The notes beneath the pieces were generated by a model. That model saw only the letters and a program-made list of their open reading frames with translations. It ran no database searches and had not been told where the DNA came from. Made by a program: the position numbers and the translations under genes. From Larix sibirica (Eukaryota; Streptophyta; Pinopsida; Pinales; Pinaceae): a stretch of DNA of 22,322 nt. The stretch lies in NCBI GenBank assembly GCA_004151065.3, contig NWUY0300102151.1, forward strand, positions 1-22,322, read 5' to 3'. Positions 9,530-18,750 of the stretch are shown here, in pieces (the stretch's first letter is position 1; every line of letters begins with the position of its first letter).

Positions 9530-9750
9530 CATAATAAAACAATATTTCAGAATGAAAATGATAAAATTACCATAAAAAAGAGATAATAAAATATCAGAAG
9601 AAAAATAACTTCATTGATGAAAGCATTGTGCATTTGCCTCTTCGAGTTGGGAAACCTCTAAATGAATCTAAGCTCCAATTACAAAATACTTCACAAGACA
9701 TCTTGTTACATTGTTTCTACTCCTATATATAGTTTCTATGAAGGAATTTT

Positions 9751-9888
9751 CTAGTAGGAAGAACCTTCTAATAAGCCTTCTTAGTGAAGGAACTTTCTAG
9801 TAGGAGGAATCTTGTAGTAAGCCTTCTTAGTAATGGAAATTCCTAGTAGGAAAAACCTTCTAGTAAGTCTTCTTACTAATTTATCAAT
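9751..9888 (-). repeat. 46-bp repeats in the 3' LTR, three copies
   Basis: The unit beginning ctagtagga-gaaccttcta starts at 9751, 9797 and 9843 (last as CTAGTAGGAAAAACC), each about 46 bases long. It lies in the U3 part, upstream of the presumed TATA box on the minus strand, where enhancer-like repeats are common in LTRs. Confidence 0.85.
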
Positions 9889-9984
9889 TTCACACTGTAT
9901 CTACTTTATGGGCCTTATTTAATATAGATGGCATCAATACATAACAACATATCTATTTAAGGGGGTTAGGGTAGGACCTTAACA

Positions 9985-10059
9985 TGCTCCGCCCTTAAAA
10001 AATAGCATTGTCCTCAAGGATGGAAATTGATGAAGTATGTATGTTGGTTCCCATGTAAT
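9985..10059 (-). pseudogene. C-terminal piece of the gypsy chromodomain plus polypurine tract
   Basis: Read on the minus strand from 10059, the translation gives ITWEPTYILHQFPSL. This is the second half of a chromodomain (the ATWEP...L..FPSL block usual in these elements). It then runs into TTTTTTAAGGGCGGAGCA, the polypurine tract next to the LTR. The first half of the domain lies 6 kb away at 16181-16364, separated by the nested element. About 20 codons expected between the two halves are missing. Confidence 0.7.
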
Positions 10060-10425
10060 TGTTGATATTTCATAGACGCATCAACATTATTAAGACACAA
10101 AAAAACATATAAATAGTAAAGCAAACAATAACAACATGCACATTATCGACACCATGTGTTATCCTAGAAACCCATCGACCAGGTGGAAAACCAACAAAAT
10201 ATATATTCATTAGTCCATTGGCCAAATTCGGCCCAAGGCATGGTTGACCATGGCTTTACTGGCCACAACCACCATTGATCATTAGTACAAGAACTCTAGA
10301 GTTCAACCAACCTCTTAATAGGCTTACATCACAAGAATACAATAGGCATATCTCCTAGTACCATGGGAATATTTCTCAATACCATGGGCCCATAAAAACA
10401 ATGACCAAAGTCAGTTAACTTTCTC
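10060..10425 (-). repeat. 3' LTR of the nested minus-strand element
   Basis: Starts on the plus strand with TGTTGATATTTCATAGAC and is homologous to the split copy at 13149-13158 plus 15820-16180. It may extend further right. On the minus strand polypurine tracts (AAGGGGGGAGGA near 10490 and AAAGGGGG near 10460) lie just before it, and the TGACAATTCCC that follows the first tract could be the true LTR start. Confidence 0.75.
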
Positions 10426-10441
10426 TATGACCGATTCAAGG

Positions 10442-11512
10442 TTAACCCAAAATTACCCCCTTTAAACTTGACTTGGGAATTGTCATCCTCCCCCCTTGAA
10501 GTTCTATCCGTTGGGAATCTAGCNNNNNNNNNNNNNNNNNNNNNNNNNNNNNNNNNNNNNNNNNNNNNNNNNNNNNNNNNNNNNNNNNNNNNNNNNNNNN
10601 NNNNNNNNNNNNNNNNNNNNNNNNNNNNNNNNNNNNNNNNNNNNNNNNNNNNNNNNNNNNNNNNNNNNNNNNNNNNNNNNNNNNNNNNNNNNNNNNNNNN
10701 NNNNNNNNNNNNNNNNNNNNNNNNNNNNNNNNNNNNNNNNNNNNNNNNNNNNNNNNNNNNNNNNNNNNNNNNNNNNNNNNNNNNNNNNNNNNNNNNNNNN
10801 NNNNNNNNNNNNNNNNNNNNNNNNNNNNNNNNNNNNNNNNNNNNNNNNNNNNNNNNNNNNNNNNNNNNNNNNNNNNNNNNNNNNNNNNNNNNNNNNNNNN
10901 NNNNNNNNNNNNNNNNNNNNNNNNNNNNNNNNNNNNNNNNNNNNNNNNNNNNNNNNNNNNNNNNNNNNNNNNNNNNNNNNNNNNNNNNNNNNNNNNNNNN
11001 NNNNNNNNNNNNNNNNNNNNNNNNNNNNNNNNNNNNNNNNNNNNNNNNNNNNNNNNNNNNNNNNNNNNNNNNNNNNNNNNNNNNNNNNNNNNNNNNNNNN
11101 NNNNNNNNNNNNNNNNNNNNNNNNNNNNNNNNNNNNNNNNNNNNNNNNNNNNNNNNNNNNNNNNNNNNNNNNNNNNNNNNNNNNNNNNNNNNNNNNNNNN
11201 NNNNNNNNNNNNNNNNNNNNNNNNNNNNNNNNNNNNNNNNNNNNNNNNNNNNNNNNNNNNNNNNNNNNNNNNNNNNNNNNNNNNNNNNNNNNNNNNNNNN
11301 NNNNNNNNNNNNNNNNNNNNNNNNNNNNNNNNNNNNNNNNNNNNNNNNNNNNNNNNNNNNNNNNNNNNNNNNNNNNNNNNNNNNNNNNNNNNNNNNNNNN
11401 NNNNNNNNNNNNNNNNNNNNNNNNNNNNNNTTAACCCAAAATTCCCCCCTTTAAACTTGACTTGGGGTAAGTCATCCTCCCCCCTTGAAGTTCTATCCGT
11501 TGGGAATCTAGC
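10442..11512. other. Assembly gap (907 N) between two copies of an 82-bp segment
   Basis: Bases 10524-11430 are N. The 82 bases before the gap (10442-10523) and the 82 bases after it (11431-11512) start with ttaacccaaaatt and end with ttgggaatctagc. They differ at about five positions. The segment holds the polypurine tracts of the nested element. A tandem duplication whose inner copies could not be assembled, or a false gap between overlapping contig ends from two haplotypes, would both explain it. Any open frame drawn across the N run is meaningless. Confidence 0.9.
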
Positions 11513-11727
11513 ATTGCCCCCCTATCACCTAGGTCTACAGTCTCAACTTTACCAGTGAGTTACTAGGGGTATGTATGACTCTATTGTTCTTATATCCATA
11601 TGTCCATTTATAGTGATTACAACTCCATTAATAAAAAAATTCTTTACAAACATTCCTACCTAAGAATCTACCTGCTCATACAACAATAACCAAGCACTCT
11701 TGAACTGAGTAATTGAAATTTGTTACT

Positions 11728-11950
11728 CGATCAACTATAGACTTCATCATCTTCTATAGTAGATCCTTATGCACATCTAACGATAGACTACACCATCTGC
11801 TTTAATTGATCTCTGTGCATAATTGATAATAGACTACACCATCTACTGGAGTCGATCTCTCTACACAGTCGACAACAAACTCTACCGTCTGCTCCACTGG
11901 AACTGTCTACATAGTAGAAAACAATCTCTACTGTTTTCTCCAGCCGAACT
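11728..11950. repeat. Degenerate 46-48-bp tandem array in the nested element
   Basis: The word atagactacaccatct and its variants recur at 11737, 11783, 11829, about 11877 and about 11923. They are spaced 46, 46, 48 and 46 bases apart. Copies share a tagactac-catct core followed by a ctcc/ctg-gat pattern. Divergence among copies is substantial, so the array is old. Confidence 0.7.
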
Positions 11951-12730
11951 CACTTCATGTTGTTCCAATTATCTCTCTAGTTGTTGCTCACACATCCTCC
12001 TCAATCACATCTTCATCTACATCAGGAATCACGACAAATTCTAACCCTCAGCAACACGGGCATCACTCTAAAACCAAAACAACTCAGTTGTGTAGTCAAA
12101 CAATCAACCAATCGACTAATCCATTGACCTGAGCTTGTCAACTCACTCGACCTCCCGTGACTCCTCAGTCAATATTGGCCTCAATTGTACTGAAGCATCT
12201 CGATCAAATCACAATAGTCAGTTGATCACGCCGACCATATATTTAGTCGACTACGAGTCGATCTGCATCCTATCGAGCATCCTTAGTCGACCATATGCCT
12301 AATCAACCCAGTTGGTCAGCCGATCATTTCCTTAGTCGACCCAGTCGACCAATCGAACATTTCTCTGTTGACCACTTTACCGTTGACAATCCATTGAGCT
12401 CTCGACCACTGATCGATCTACGCTATTTTCGACAAGTAAATCACCTTCGTCAATTTTATAGGTTGACTTTAACAGTTTGATTTACTCAACCAATAGACCA
12501 CATCTCCGATTGTTCCATTGACCACAACTAATCCAACTATCCACGAATTTTGGCAACTTCGATCGCTCCAACCATAGAAATCACGCTTCAAATTTGAACC
12601 CCCTAAAAGATCTCACGTGACCTCAAATTGGAACATGCATACCATGATTTACTTGTTCCAATCGCTCACTTCACGTCATTTTTCAATGGCCGAAAAACAC
12701 AACACATATAAAAAAAACAAAAAAATTATT
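11951..12730. other. Internal region of the nested element, GTCGAC-rich, no ORF recognised
   Basis: From about 12060 to 12480 the words TCGAC, GTCGA and their complements recur many times, for example agtcgacccagtcgaccaat near 12331-12350. The same vocabulary fills the interior of the younger element at 13159-15814. No gag, protease or polymerase motif could be read in either direction. The short open frames here carry no domain. Confidence 0.55.
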
Positions 12731-12799
12731 GGGGGCTCTTACCCCTCAACCCCCGCAAAACTTCAAGTTGTGTGGGTGCACCACCCCCACGGAGCCCCC
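12731..12799. repeat. Inverted repeat GGGGGCTC...GAGCCCCC around a C-rich segment
   Basis: GGGGGCTC (12731-12738) is an exact complement of GAGCCCCC (12792-12799). The 53-base interior contains cccctcaacccccgc and a second small inverted repeat gtgggtg...caccccc. The segment is very different in composition from its AT-rich surroundings and could fold into a stable hairpin in an RNA copy. Confidence 0.55.
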
Positions 12800-13132
12800 T
12801 TTTCTCAATCTTATTGTATATTCATTGATCTACCACTATCATAAGAGTACCCAGAGACAACATGCTTTAATCTACTAGAATTCATATATATATACCCACA
12901 TTGCATGTTTCTTCATCATACCTTAGATCTAGAATTTTTGTTGCTTATCAAGTAGACCCATCATGAGAGTGGATCTAACCCCACCGATTCACACTCCACC
13001 TGCAAATCACGGTGGTTGAAAAAGAACTTTCTTCAACTGATCTCATTACAACAATTCCATAGTACACTCTACCATGTAGATCCAAGAAACAAGATCTCGA
13101 TCAGATCACTCTCCTTACAGAGTTAGACTCTA

Positions 13133-13148
13133 CCAAGTTTTGACACCA
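13133..13148 (-). promoter_or_regulatory. Primer-binding site of the nested minus-strand element
   Basis: On the minus strand the sequence TGGTGTCAAAACTTGG begins directly after the LTR end ...ATATCAACA. Nine of its first twelve bases match the TGGTATCAGAGC used by many plant LTR elements primed by initiator-Met tRNA. This fixes the orientation of the element as minus. Confidence 0.6.
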
Positions 13149-13158
13149 TGTTGATATT

Positions 13159-13341
13159 TGTTGTGGGGACCCTTAATTGTCATGTTATCTTATAACTAAT
13201 GAGTGGTTGGAGCTGGTACAACCGCTCCAACCACCTCTATTATGTATATATATCCATTTCATGAATGAATATAGTCGACCGACGTTCTGTCCAATACTTG
13301 TTCTCTGGATGGTTGTTGTGCATGCTTATTCTTTGATTGAG
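13159..13341 (+). repeat. 5' LTR (3'-truncated) of the third-level element
   Basis: Matches 15593-15814 through ccttaattgtcat, gttatcttataactaatgag, ctattctgtatatatatcc and atgcttattctttg. Homology stops at about 13341, some 40 bases before the end expected from the right LTR. It carries a perfect 11-bp stem (gtggttggagc at 13203-13213 with gctccaaccac at 13224-13234). Confidence 0.85.
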
Positions 13342-15592
13342 TGAAATGCTCGTATGGAGAACTTGCAAGAAGATCAAATACTGCTCATAAGAAAGATTAA
13401 AGATGCTTAAAAATACTGCTTGTATCCAACAGCTCATAGGGCTGCATCGATAAACCGAAATCCATATGGGCATTCAATTAGTAAAGTGCTCAATCTGTCG
13501 ATGTCCAATAACTAGAGTGTGTCGAACCTGCCCTTCGAGTATCTGTTTCCTTCAATCTCGTCGACTTGCTTGCTCGAGGATAAACATGCAGCAAAGTGGA
13601 TCGGGATAATGTCAAGTCGTTGTAATTGAAAAATCATCCTGATGGAGGGAATCGATCACAAAAAAATTATCTGCTTCAATCTAAGAGATGTTGATCTAAT
13701 TACACGCCATTTGAGAGTTGGCTATTAAAGATTTATGAGATCACATATTTCCACTGCTGACCACAACTGCCATAGTTGCTTAGCGTTTCATCGAGTAAAT
13801 AAAGAAAGAACAAGTGCAAACATCTGTTCAGGGAGAAAGCGTTTCATTTGTGCATCTTCAAGTATTGTTCGACTCTGACGTCTGGCCGATGATTATAGTA
13901 TCAAAAGATTCTGTGTTTAAATACCGACTAGAGTAATCGCCTGATTCACAAAAGACCAAAAGTATAAACTACTTCGTCGCCCCTCGACCACTTACTCACA
14001 GACTGCAGTCTTTCGATTTCTCGTCGACTTGAGACAGCTTGTTTGACCAGTTTTACGTCAGTCCACTTGTCGACCAGCCTAGTCGGCTGGCAGACGGATG
14101 GAAATTTTTTATGGTCAAGTCATTGGCCATGTCGACGTTGTTTCGTTTCGATTTTCAAGTTATTTGGAGTGTCATCACAGTCCACCTATCGAACCTTGAG
14201 CCTACTGGAATACTCGACCATATGGACGCAATTAACAAGTTGATAAATACTAAATTCCATTTTGACTGGCTGCTGGATACGATTCTCGTCGAACTCGACC
14301 GATTGGAAATTTCTTCCAGTTGACTCATCGACCTAACTTTCTTTTTGTCAGTTGTAAAAGATTGAGATTGGAGCAGTTCACCGTCGATAGAACTATATTG
14401 TTGATGGAAGGTGCAGACTTGAAGGTTGACCTGAAGCTGTTGACATAAAAAAAATAGAGACTTGATGGGATAGAGAAGGAGCAGGACAACTGCCAAAAGA
14501 TCCGTCCTCTGCCTCTGTCGATTTAGTAAATATTGTTTCTAGTTGATGATTGTGGGAATAGTCGATCGCTCAACTAGAACTCACGTGTCTTCATAAAATA
14601 TGCATGCAGTTACTGATCTGTAGCCACCAAATTATTTATCCATTGATCGTTGAAGTAGCTGTCGACGATCATAAATCCACTCGACCAATTCCATGTCTGA
14701 ACTATTGCAGTTGTTTCTGATTGGCATTAACGTTGTAACCATTCGAGTATTTTGTTGGATTCTTTTGTGGTATTCGAGGTAAAAATGGTTGGCTTTTATG
14801 GTCAATGTCATTAAAAGTAGATATAATACGGTCGAATACTTTTAATTGTTTTGATCCATTGTAAATGGTCGACGCTATATTTAGTCGATGCTTAATTTTG
14901 GTTGTTTCTTAAAACTTGTCAAAAATGTCGAAGCAAAAAGTGGTCGATGGTCATATAAAGTTAGTCGGTGCCGACTTCTTGTATTATGGACGAGTCCTTG
15001 TAAATTAAGTCGACTTCTTGTCGACCATTGTCAGTCGAGTTGAGTCAGTTGGGCTCATAGTAGTCGGTCACAACCAATATCATCTACAACAGACGGTCTC
15101 AACCATATTGTGCACAAGAGAAAGCAACATAACATCTTGTAGGCATTTTACACCCTCACAACAGAAGAAGACGACGAAGATGACATTCCAACAACAGACA
15201 TATTACACCACACAAAGAAAAATGAGCTTAATGATAGAGATGATGACGTAAAGAACAACAAATTAAGTAAGCCCCCCAGTGCTGAAATACAAAAGCATCT
15301 CTTGGAGTGTGACCTCAGATGTTGAAGGCAGAAAGATGGTACAGAAAGTCGAAGAGCCAAAAGACCTATTCCTAGAGTCTGTGAGCCAAGAGTGTCGTCT
15401 AGATGATTAAAGGGTGAGGCTTTAAACCAAAAGACCTCCTTGCAGCGAGGATAGTCGACCGCCTTAGTGAGAGGGTGATACTTCGACATACCACTACCAG
15501 ATTGAAGACAGATGTTGACGAGTCACTAGTCACGACTGCTTTCTGCATACTTGCTATCTTCAGGACGAAGAAGGGTTTTGTTGGTAGGGATA
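13342..15592 (+). other. Interior of the third-level element, GTCGA-rich, no recognised protein
   Basis: Repeated TCGAC/GTCGA words are dense between 13500 and 15060, for example near 14068, 14129, 14289, 14661, 14867 and 15010. At about 15140-15310 a plus-strand frame gives an acidic stretch (EEDDEDDIPTTD) of about 55 codons, closed by stops on both sides. No zinc knuckle, protease, RT or integrase motif was found. Open frames at 14039-14323 and 15148-15489 have no domain and are most likely chance. Confidence 0.5.
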
Positions 15593-15814
15593 TGTTGAGG
15601 AGACCCTTCGGGCCCTTAATTGTCATTGTTATCTTATAACTAATGAGCGGTTGGAGCTAGTACAACTGCTCCAACGACCTCTATTCTGTATATATATCCA
15701 TTTCAAGAATGAATATAGTCGATTGAACGTTTAGTCCAATACTTGTTCTCTTGATGATTGTTGTGTATGCTTATTCTTTGCTTGAATTTCTGTGTAATCC
15801 CTTAAATTACAACA
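15593..15814 (+). repeat. 3' LTR of the third-level element
   Basis: The LTR is 222 bp, from TGTTGAGGAGACCC to TTAAATTACAACA. It is preceded by a purine-rich GGTAGGGATA that could be the end of a polypurine tract. It is complete, unlike the left copy. Confidence 0.85.
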
Positions 15815-15819
15815 ATATT

Positions 15820-16180
15820 TCATAGACACGACAACATTATTAACACAACATAAAACATATACAAAATAAAGCAAACAATAACATCGTGCACATTATGGAC
15901 ACCATGTTTTATCATGGAAACCCCTCAACCAAGGGGAAAAATAGTAGATGATATCTTCATTAGTCCCTTGGCCAAATCCGACCCTAGGCATGGTCAACCA
16001 TGGATATAATGGCCACAACTATCATCGACCAATAGTACAAGCTCTCACTTATAATGGAATTTGACCAACCTCTTAATAGGCTTACATCACAAGAATATAA
16101 TGAGAATATCTCCCAGTACCATGGGAAGACCTCCCAATACGATGGGTCCATAACAACAATGACCAAATTTGGTTAACTTG
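15820..16180 (-). repeat. 5' LTR of the nested minus-strand element (main part)
   Basis: Continuation of the LTR whose last ten bases (TGTTGATATT) lie at 13149-13158; the third-level element separates them. It is homologous to 10071-10425. Its outer end meets the gypsy coding sequence at about 16179-16182. Confidence 0.8.
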
Positions 16181-16364
16181 CACGTTCCCTTTTGTTGAGG
16201 ATGGCCTTAGGTTGCAAACAACTGGAACCTTCTTCATCCAATTTTCGAAGGCTAGTTTGAATATAAAAGTGAGGGCCGACCACTTTCTTCAAGTAGAATA
16301 CATGAAAGATGCGATGAATCTTCGAGTGGCTTGGTAGCTCCAATTTGTAATCCATGGGGCCCAC
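16181..16364 (-). pseudogene. Gypsy integrase C-terminus and first part of the chromodomain
   Basis: The minus-strand frame reads YKLELPSHSKIHRIFHVFYL and then LKKVVGP, the conserved integrase C-terminal module (YKLELP..S.IH.VFHVS.LKK in the family). It continues with LDEEGSSCLQPKAILNKRER, the linker and start of the chromodomain. The frame then runs into the nested element's LTR and stops at once. The remaining half of the chromodomain is at 9985-10059. Confidence 0.85.
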
Positions 16365-16599
16365 ATGTTTGAGGATCTTATAGGACCCATAAAACTTGGG
16401 GGAAATATTCTAGTGGTGGTTGGCCTTAAGTGGGGTCTACTTATAGGGTTGTGGGTGAAGACATACTTGATCCCCTTTTGCAGAAAGGTGTTCTAAATGA
16501 TGTCAATCAACTTGTTGCTTCATCCTATTCTGAGCCATTATTAGATTATCCTTGAGAGCGTAAAGAATGTCGGCTTGAGTTGTGAGTGTTTTTTCAACC

Positions 16600-17400
16600 T
16601 CATCTACTTAGAGATGCCTGGTAAGTATGATAGTATTGAGGGGGAGTTTTTTCCAAAGACAAATCCAAAGGGATTCATCTTAGTGGTACTATGATAAGTT
16701 GTATTATACCACAATTTTTCTAAAGGTAACCATCGATCCCATTGGGATTGTCTCTCTAAAATAAAGCACTAAAAATATGCTTCCAAGCACTTATAGACAA
16801 CTTCCGTTTGACGATTAGTTTGGGGGTGATAAGTGGTGTTGATATTTAGTTGAGTTCCCTAGAGATGAAACAATTCTTGCCAAAAAATGGTAGTGAAGGT
16901 GGGGTCACATCTTATGACAATAGTTTGCAGCATACCATGGAGTTTGAAGATATTATATATTAAGAATTGAGCTAACCATAGAGACCTTGAAAGGGTGTTG
17001 CAAGAACAAAAATGAGCATATTTGGAAAGGTGAACATCCACAACCATGATTACAGAGTTATTATCAGATTATGTAACCCCACAATGAAATCCATAGAAAT
17101 GTCAATCCTTACTACAACTAGAATATGAATTGGTTGAAGTTTAGTTGGAGGTTTCATTATCTCACCTTTATATATTTGGAAAGTGTCACATTCAAACACA
17201 AATGTGTGGATGTCCTTCTTAATGCCTTCCCAGAAAAATGATCATTTAATCCTTTCATATGTTTCAAGAAATCTATCATAACTAGTTATGGGGGATTAAT
17301 GGAGCTTAAATAACACCCTTTATTTCAATGACGAACTCTTGTGTGAATATAGATTTCCTTTATAAAGAAGCTCATCATTGTGCCAAGTGTAGCCTAGATA
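16600..17400 (-). pseudogene. Gypsy integrase, broken
   Basis: Zinc-binding region: ETYERIK, stop, SFFWEG, then IHTFVFECDTFQIYKGE, where the second Cys of the usual CDTCQ is Phe (codon 17179-17181). Catalytic core: ISMDFIVGL keeps the first Asp. LSKYAHF and FKLHGM follow. IVIRCDPTF replaces the usual SDRDP, so the second catalytic Asp is lost. YHPQTNRQTEVVYKCLEAYF keeps the Glu. Stops and frame changes lie between these blocks. The block order and sequence are those of chromovirus integrase, which inserts the cDNA into chromatin. Confidence 0.88.
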
Positions 17401-17616
17401 TGCATTGGGTTATTTTTGAAGTTGTTGGATCATGGTAGAAAGTGTGGGATCTGTCAACTATTCATTATGGATTTCATTCAACCAATCTATGACAACGAAG
17501 GAGAGAGAAAATATGAAACTTGCTTGTTAAAACTATCGAAAGAGAGCATCTTCTACCACATTCTCCTTTCCCTTTTGCTAAATTATCTCATAGTCATATC
17601 CCAACATTTTGGTGAC

Positions 17617-17925
17617 CTATTTTTGTTGCTCAAGGGAGGAAGTTCTTTGTTCCATAAAGTATTTCAAGCTACAACAATTGGATTTGATATGGAAGTGTTT
17701 CCCAAGTAGGTATTGATCCCACATGTCCATAGCATGCAATATGGCCATCATCTCTTTTTCATAAGTCAATTTTCCCAAGTGTTTCTCACTAAGTTGTTTT
17801 CTAGTAGAATCCAATAGTTTGTGTTCTTGCATGAGGACTACTTTGAGGACTTTACTAGAGGCACCGCATTCCAGTAAAAAATATTTAGTGAAGTTGGGAA
17901 AAGCGAGTACAAAAGTGGTACACAT
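17617..17925 (-). pseudogene. Gypsy RNase H domain
   Basis: Open for 102 codons: NFTKYFLLECGASSKVLKVV, LMQE, SEKHLGKLTYEKEMMAILHA, DMWDQYLLGKHF, SLKYFMEQRTSSLEQQK. The family normally reads ECDASGxGIGAVLMQ; the catalytic Asp of the DAS motif is Gly here. The later Glu (YEKE) is kept. In an active element this domain degrades the RNA strand during reverse transcription. It lies between RT and integrase, as expected. Confidence 0.9.
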
Positions 17926-18275
17926 AGACCCCTTTAAGTCCTAGAAATCCTTTTCTACCGCATCATTCCAATTGAAATCATTTTGTTTTAGAAAAGCTGT
18001 GAGTGGAGTTGCAATCTTACCTTAATCCTGGATGGAATTTCTATAACAAAAAGTGAGACCCATAAAATTCCGAGGCTTTTAATATTTTTAGGGTGAGGCC
18101 AATACTTCATTGCTGCAATTTTCTTCAAATCCACATGCACACCCTTCTAACTAACAATATGGCCCAAATATTCCACTTCAAAGACACCAAAGCCACATTT
18201 GGACCTTTTAAGAAAGAGGTGATGATCCTCAAGTATTTGTAGGACCTTATCCACATGGGATATATGGGATTTCTA

Positions 18276-18750
18276 GGTTTTACTATAGATCAAGATTTCA
18301 TCAAAAGAGACTCAAGGACAAACTATGCATAAAGGGTTTAAATATTATGTTCACAAGAATTTGGAAGGTGGAGGGTGCATTGCAAAGGCCGGAGTGCATC
18401 ACCAAGAAATCGTAATGGCCTTCATGAGTGTGAAAATAGGTTTTAGAAACATCCACCTCCTTCATGTGAATTTAATGATAGCCTAAGTGGAGATCAAGTT
18501 TGGTTAAGAAGTGAGCACGCTTGAACTCATCCAGAAGGTCATCAATGCAAGGAATGAAAAGTCCTCCTTGACGATCAACTTGTTCAAAGCATGGAATTCA
18601 AGACACATGCACCAAGTTCCTTCTCACTTAAGGACCATAAAAATTGATGAAGAATAGAGGCTAGTACTAGGGTAGATGAAACCAACAACTAGGAACTCTT
18701 GAGTGATCTTTTCAAATTCATTTTTTTGGGAAAATGGATGGTGATAACAA
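18276..18750 (-). pseudogene. Gypsy reverse transcriptase, broken
   Basis: Blocks seen on the minus strand: HALNKL, then a DDLLDEFK-like segment, KLDLHLGYH followed by a stop where the family has Gln, KTYFHTHEGHYDFLVMHSGL with NAPSTFQ (family: FLVMPFGLTNAP), and NIIFKPF. After a frameshift comes FDEILIYSKT (18276-18305), which corresponds to the catalytic FDDILIYS with the second Asp changed to Glu. Stops and the frameshift make it inactive. Confidence 0.88.

Larger units (their letters stand above)
9269..9984 (-). repeat. 3' LTR of the gypsy element, enlarged by a SINE-like insert
   Basis: Homologous along its length to the 5' LTR at 21155-21593, for example in aataaaacaatatttca, gtaagccttcttagtgaagg and cataacaac-tatctatttaag. 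It is interrupted at 9317-9529 by DNA absent from the other LTR. A TATA-type palindrome CTATATATAG (about 9722-9732) corresponds to TATATA in the 5' LTR and would be the element's promoter on the minus strand. Divergence between the two LTRs is considerable, indicating an old insertion. Confidence 0.9.
13154..15819 (+). mobile_element. Third-level non-autonomous LTR element with ATATT target duplication
   Basis: A 2.66-kb element (13159-15814) sits inside the 5' LTR of the nested minus-strand element. It is flanked by ATATT at 13154-13158 and 15815-15819. It begins TGTTGTGGGG and ends TTACAACA. Direct repeats at 13159-13341 and 15593-15814 are its LTRs; the left one lacks about 40 bases at its 3' end, together with any primer-binding site. 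A TATA box (gtatatatatcc) in both LTRs points to plus-strand transcription. The interior (13342-15592) shows no gag or pol domain and is GTCGA-rich, so it is non-autonomous and, with the deletion, probably dead. Confidence 0.88.
10060..16180 (-). mobile_element. Nested non-autonomous LTR element inside the gypsy chromodomain
   Basis: Two direct repeats, 10060-10425 and 15820-16180 (plus 13149-13158), are about 360 bp long and clearly homologous. Examples are aagcaaacaataacat, caacctcttaataggcttac and cccataa-aacaatgacca. They act as LTRs. On the minus strand the 5' LTR ends ATATCAACA and is directly followed by TGGTGTCAAAACTTGG (13133-13148), a primer-binding site of the initiator-Met type. 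The internal part (10426-13132) has no gag or pol motifs and includes a 907-base gap, so it is a LARD/TRIM-like element depending on a helper. No target duplication is visible. Missing chromodomain codons suggest the right junction was trimmed by a deletion. The outer ends are therefore uncertain by tens of bases. Confidence 0.75.

Noticed and set aside
9751-9888. CRISPR-like array
   Set aside because: Direct 46-bp tandem units without distinct spacers, inside a plant LTR.
10468-11454. A 328-codon open frame across the N run
   Set aside because: Almost all of it is unknown bases; the few real codons on each side are part of a repeated polypurine-tract segment.
14039-14323. 94-codon plus-strand open frame inside the innermost element
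   Set aside because: No gag, protease or other retroelement motif, and several overlapping open frames of similar length exist there.
15148-15489. 113-codon minus-strand open frame with a Ser-rich end
   Set aside because: The serine run is the complement of a GAAGAAGACGACGAAG stretch; no domain is seen, and the element is transcribed from the plus strand.
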